Shown here: piece by piece, positions 6,705-6,908 of the stretch
How the letters are laid out: every line of letters starts with the position of its first letter
Numbering within the stretch: the first letter of the stretch is position 1
Translations under genes and position numbers: made by a program
Assembly (NCBI GenBank): GCA_012513545.1
Contig: JAAZCB010000715.1
Location: forward strand, 1-6,908
Reading direction: 5' to 3'
Source of the DNA: Clostridiaceae bacterium
GTDB taxonomy: Bacteria; Bacillota_A; Clostridia; Acetivibrionales; Acetivibrionaceae
Length of the DNA: 6,908 nt
The notes under the pieces: model-generated
Databases searched by the model: none
What the model saw: the letters and a program-made list of their open reading frames with translations, nothing else
Told to the model about the DNA's origin: nothing

Positions 6705-6733
6705 ATAATGCATCATTGTTTTTATTTGGTCAA
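6705..6733 (-). promoter_or_regulatory. Candidate housekeeping promoter of the operon (TTGACC, 17 bases, CATTAT)
   Basis: The minus strand has TTGACC (6733-6728), five of six bases of the -35 consensus, then a 17-base A-rich spacer and CATTAT (6710-6705), four of six bases of the -10 consensus. Transcription would start near 6698 and give a leader of about 115 bases before the TTG at 6583. It is the best promoter-like pair I see upstream of the operon. The -35 box lies across the TGA that interrupts the gene remnant. Confidence 0.5.
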
Positions 6734-6830
6734 TAGATTTTCTTATTCAAGTCAATAGCCGTTAAGATATTTCTCGTGCTGCCCCCAGTCTTTGTACCAA
6801 CCAGTGAGTTAGTAAAGACCGTTTCTGAGG

Positions 6831-6908
6831 TGTCCCCCGAAAAGTGGTCCAGTCTTAATGAGAAAAATTCGGGGTCTAAATCGCCAAACCTGTTGCGCGG
6901 CTGGCAAA
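6831..6908. mobile_element. Probable terminus of an insertion sequence, perhaps IS21-like
   Basis: From 6831 the sequence TGTCCCCCGAAAAGTGGTCC begins with TG and has the C-run plus AAAGTGGTCC pattern typical of insertion-sequence ends, reminiscent of IS21-family termini. Within it, CCCCGAA (6835-6841) and TTCGGGG (6868-6874) are a perfect 7-base inverted repeat, as expected for internal transposase-binding repeats. Base composition shifts towards GC near the edge (TTGCGCGGCTGGC). No transposase reading frame fits in the 78 bases visible, and the other end is outside the window, so family and orientation are uncertain. The boundary could also be at 6826 (TGAGGTGTCCCCC). Confidence 0.4.

Larger units (their letters stand above)
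6616..6830 (-). pseudogene. Remnant of a gene formerly upstream of the methyltransferase, broken by an in-frame TGA
   Basis: One minus-strand frame reads as protein for about 70 codons, ending at TGA 6616-6618, only 33 bases before the methyltransferase start. It contains GGSTRNILTAIDLNKKIY, then an in-frame TGA (6730-6732), then DALYGKGETVIYAVDN, and ends NCPEIF. Codons on both sides of the TGA show the G-first, purine-any-pyrimidine bias of real genes, which is unlikely by chance. I do not recognise the protein. The simplest reading is that this is the C-terminal end of a gene that preceded the methyltransferase in the same operon, cut off at about 6831 by an insertion sequence and then mutated. 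The frame continues open to the window edge through the insertion-sequence-like DNA, so part of the upstream peptide may be fused junk. A real short protein ending at the first TGA cannot be fully excluded. Confidence 0.55.

Overview
The window is about 6.9 kb of AT-rich DNA. It has strong AGGAGG-type ribosome binding sites, a TTG start codon and tightly overlapping genes, which fits a low-GC Gram-positive bacterium (Bacillota). That assignment is inferred from composition and translation signals only; no taxonomic marker gene is present. The content is accessory: one defence operon with mobile-element debris at both ends.

The centre, about 300 to 6600, is one operon on the minus strand, read from right to left. 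Its genes are a C5-cytosine DNA methyltransferase, a GHKL ATPase of the MORC/MutL type, a Z1-domain superfamily II helicase-like ATPase, a PD-(D/E)XK nuclease of the DUF4420 type, and a 100-residue protein I do not recognise. Every neighbouring pair overlaps (1, 14, 8 and 8 bases), so the five genes are almost certainly co-transcribed and translationally coupled. The first four form the ATP-dependent restriction-modification system predicted by comparative genomics (Iyer, Abhiman and Aravind 2008, on MutL/MORC homologues in R-M systems). The methyltransferase would mark self DNA and carry the sequence specificity. The MORC-like ATPase and the Z1 ATPase would sense, clamp or remodel unmodified DNA, and the PD-(D/E)XK protein would cut it. 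All key catalytic motifs are intact, so the system looks functional. The small fifth gene is the least explained part.

Right of the operon, 6616 to about 6830 holds a same-strand reading frame with convincing codon use but an in-frame TGA. It looks like the tail of a destroyed gene that once sat just upstream of the methyltransferase. A good sigma-A-like promoter (TTGACC, 17 bases, CATTAT) and a perfect 14-base palindrome lie inside this remnant and would now serve the operon. From about 6831 the sequence looks like the terminus of an insertion sequence, possibly IS21-like.

Left of the operon, bases 1 to 81 are the last 26 codons of a plus-strand gene, possibly an IS256/mutator-type transposase. 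A convergent non-coding gap (82 to 299) follows, with several short inverted repeats and no clear intrinsic terminator.
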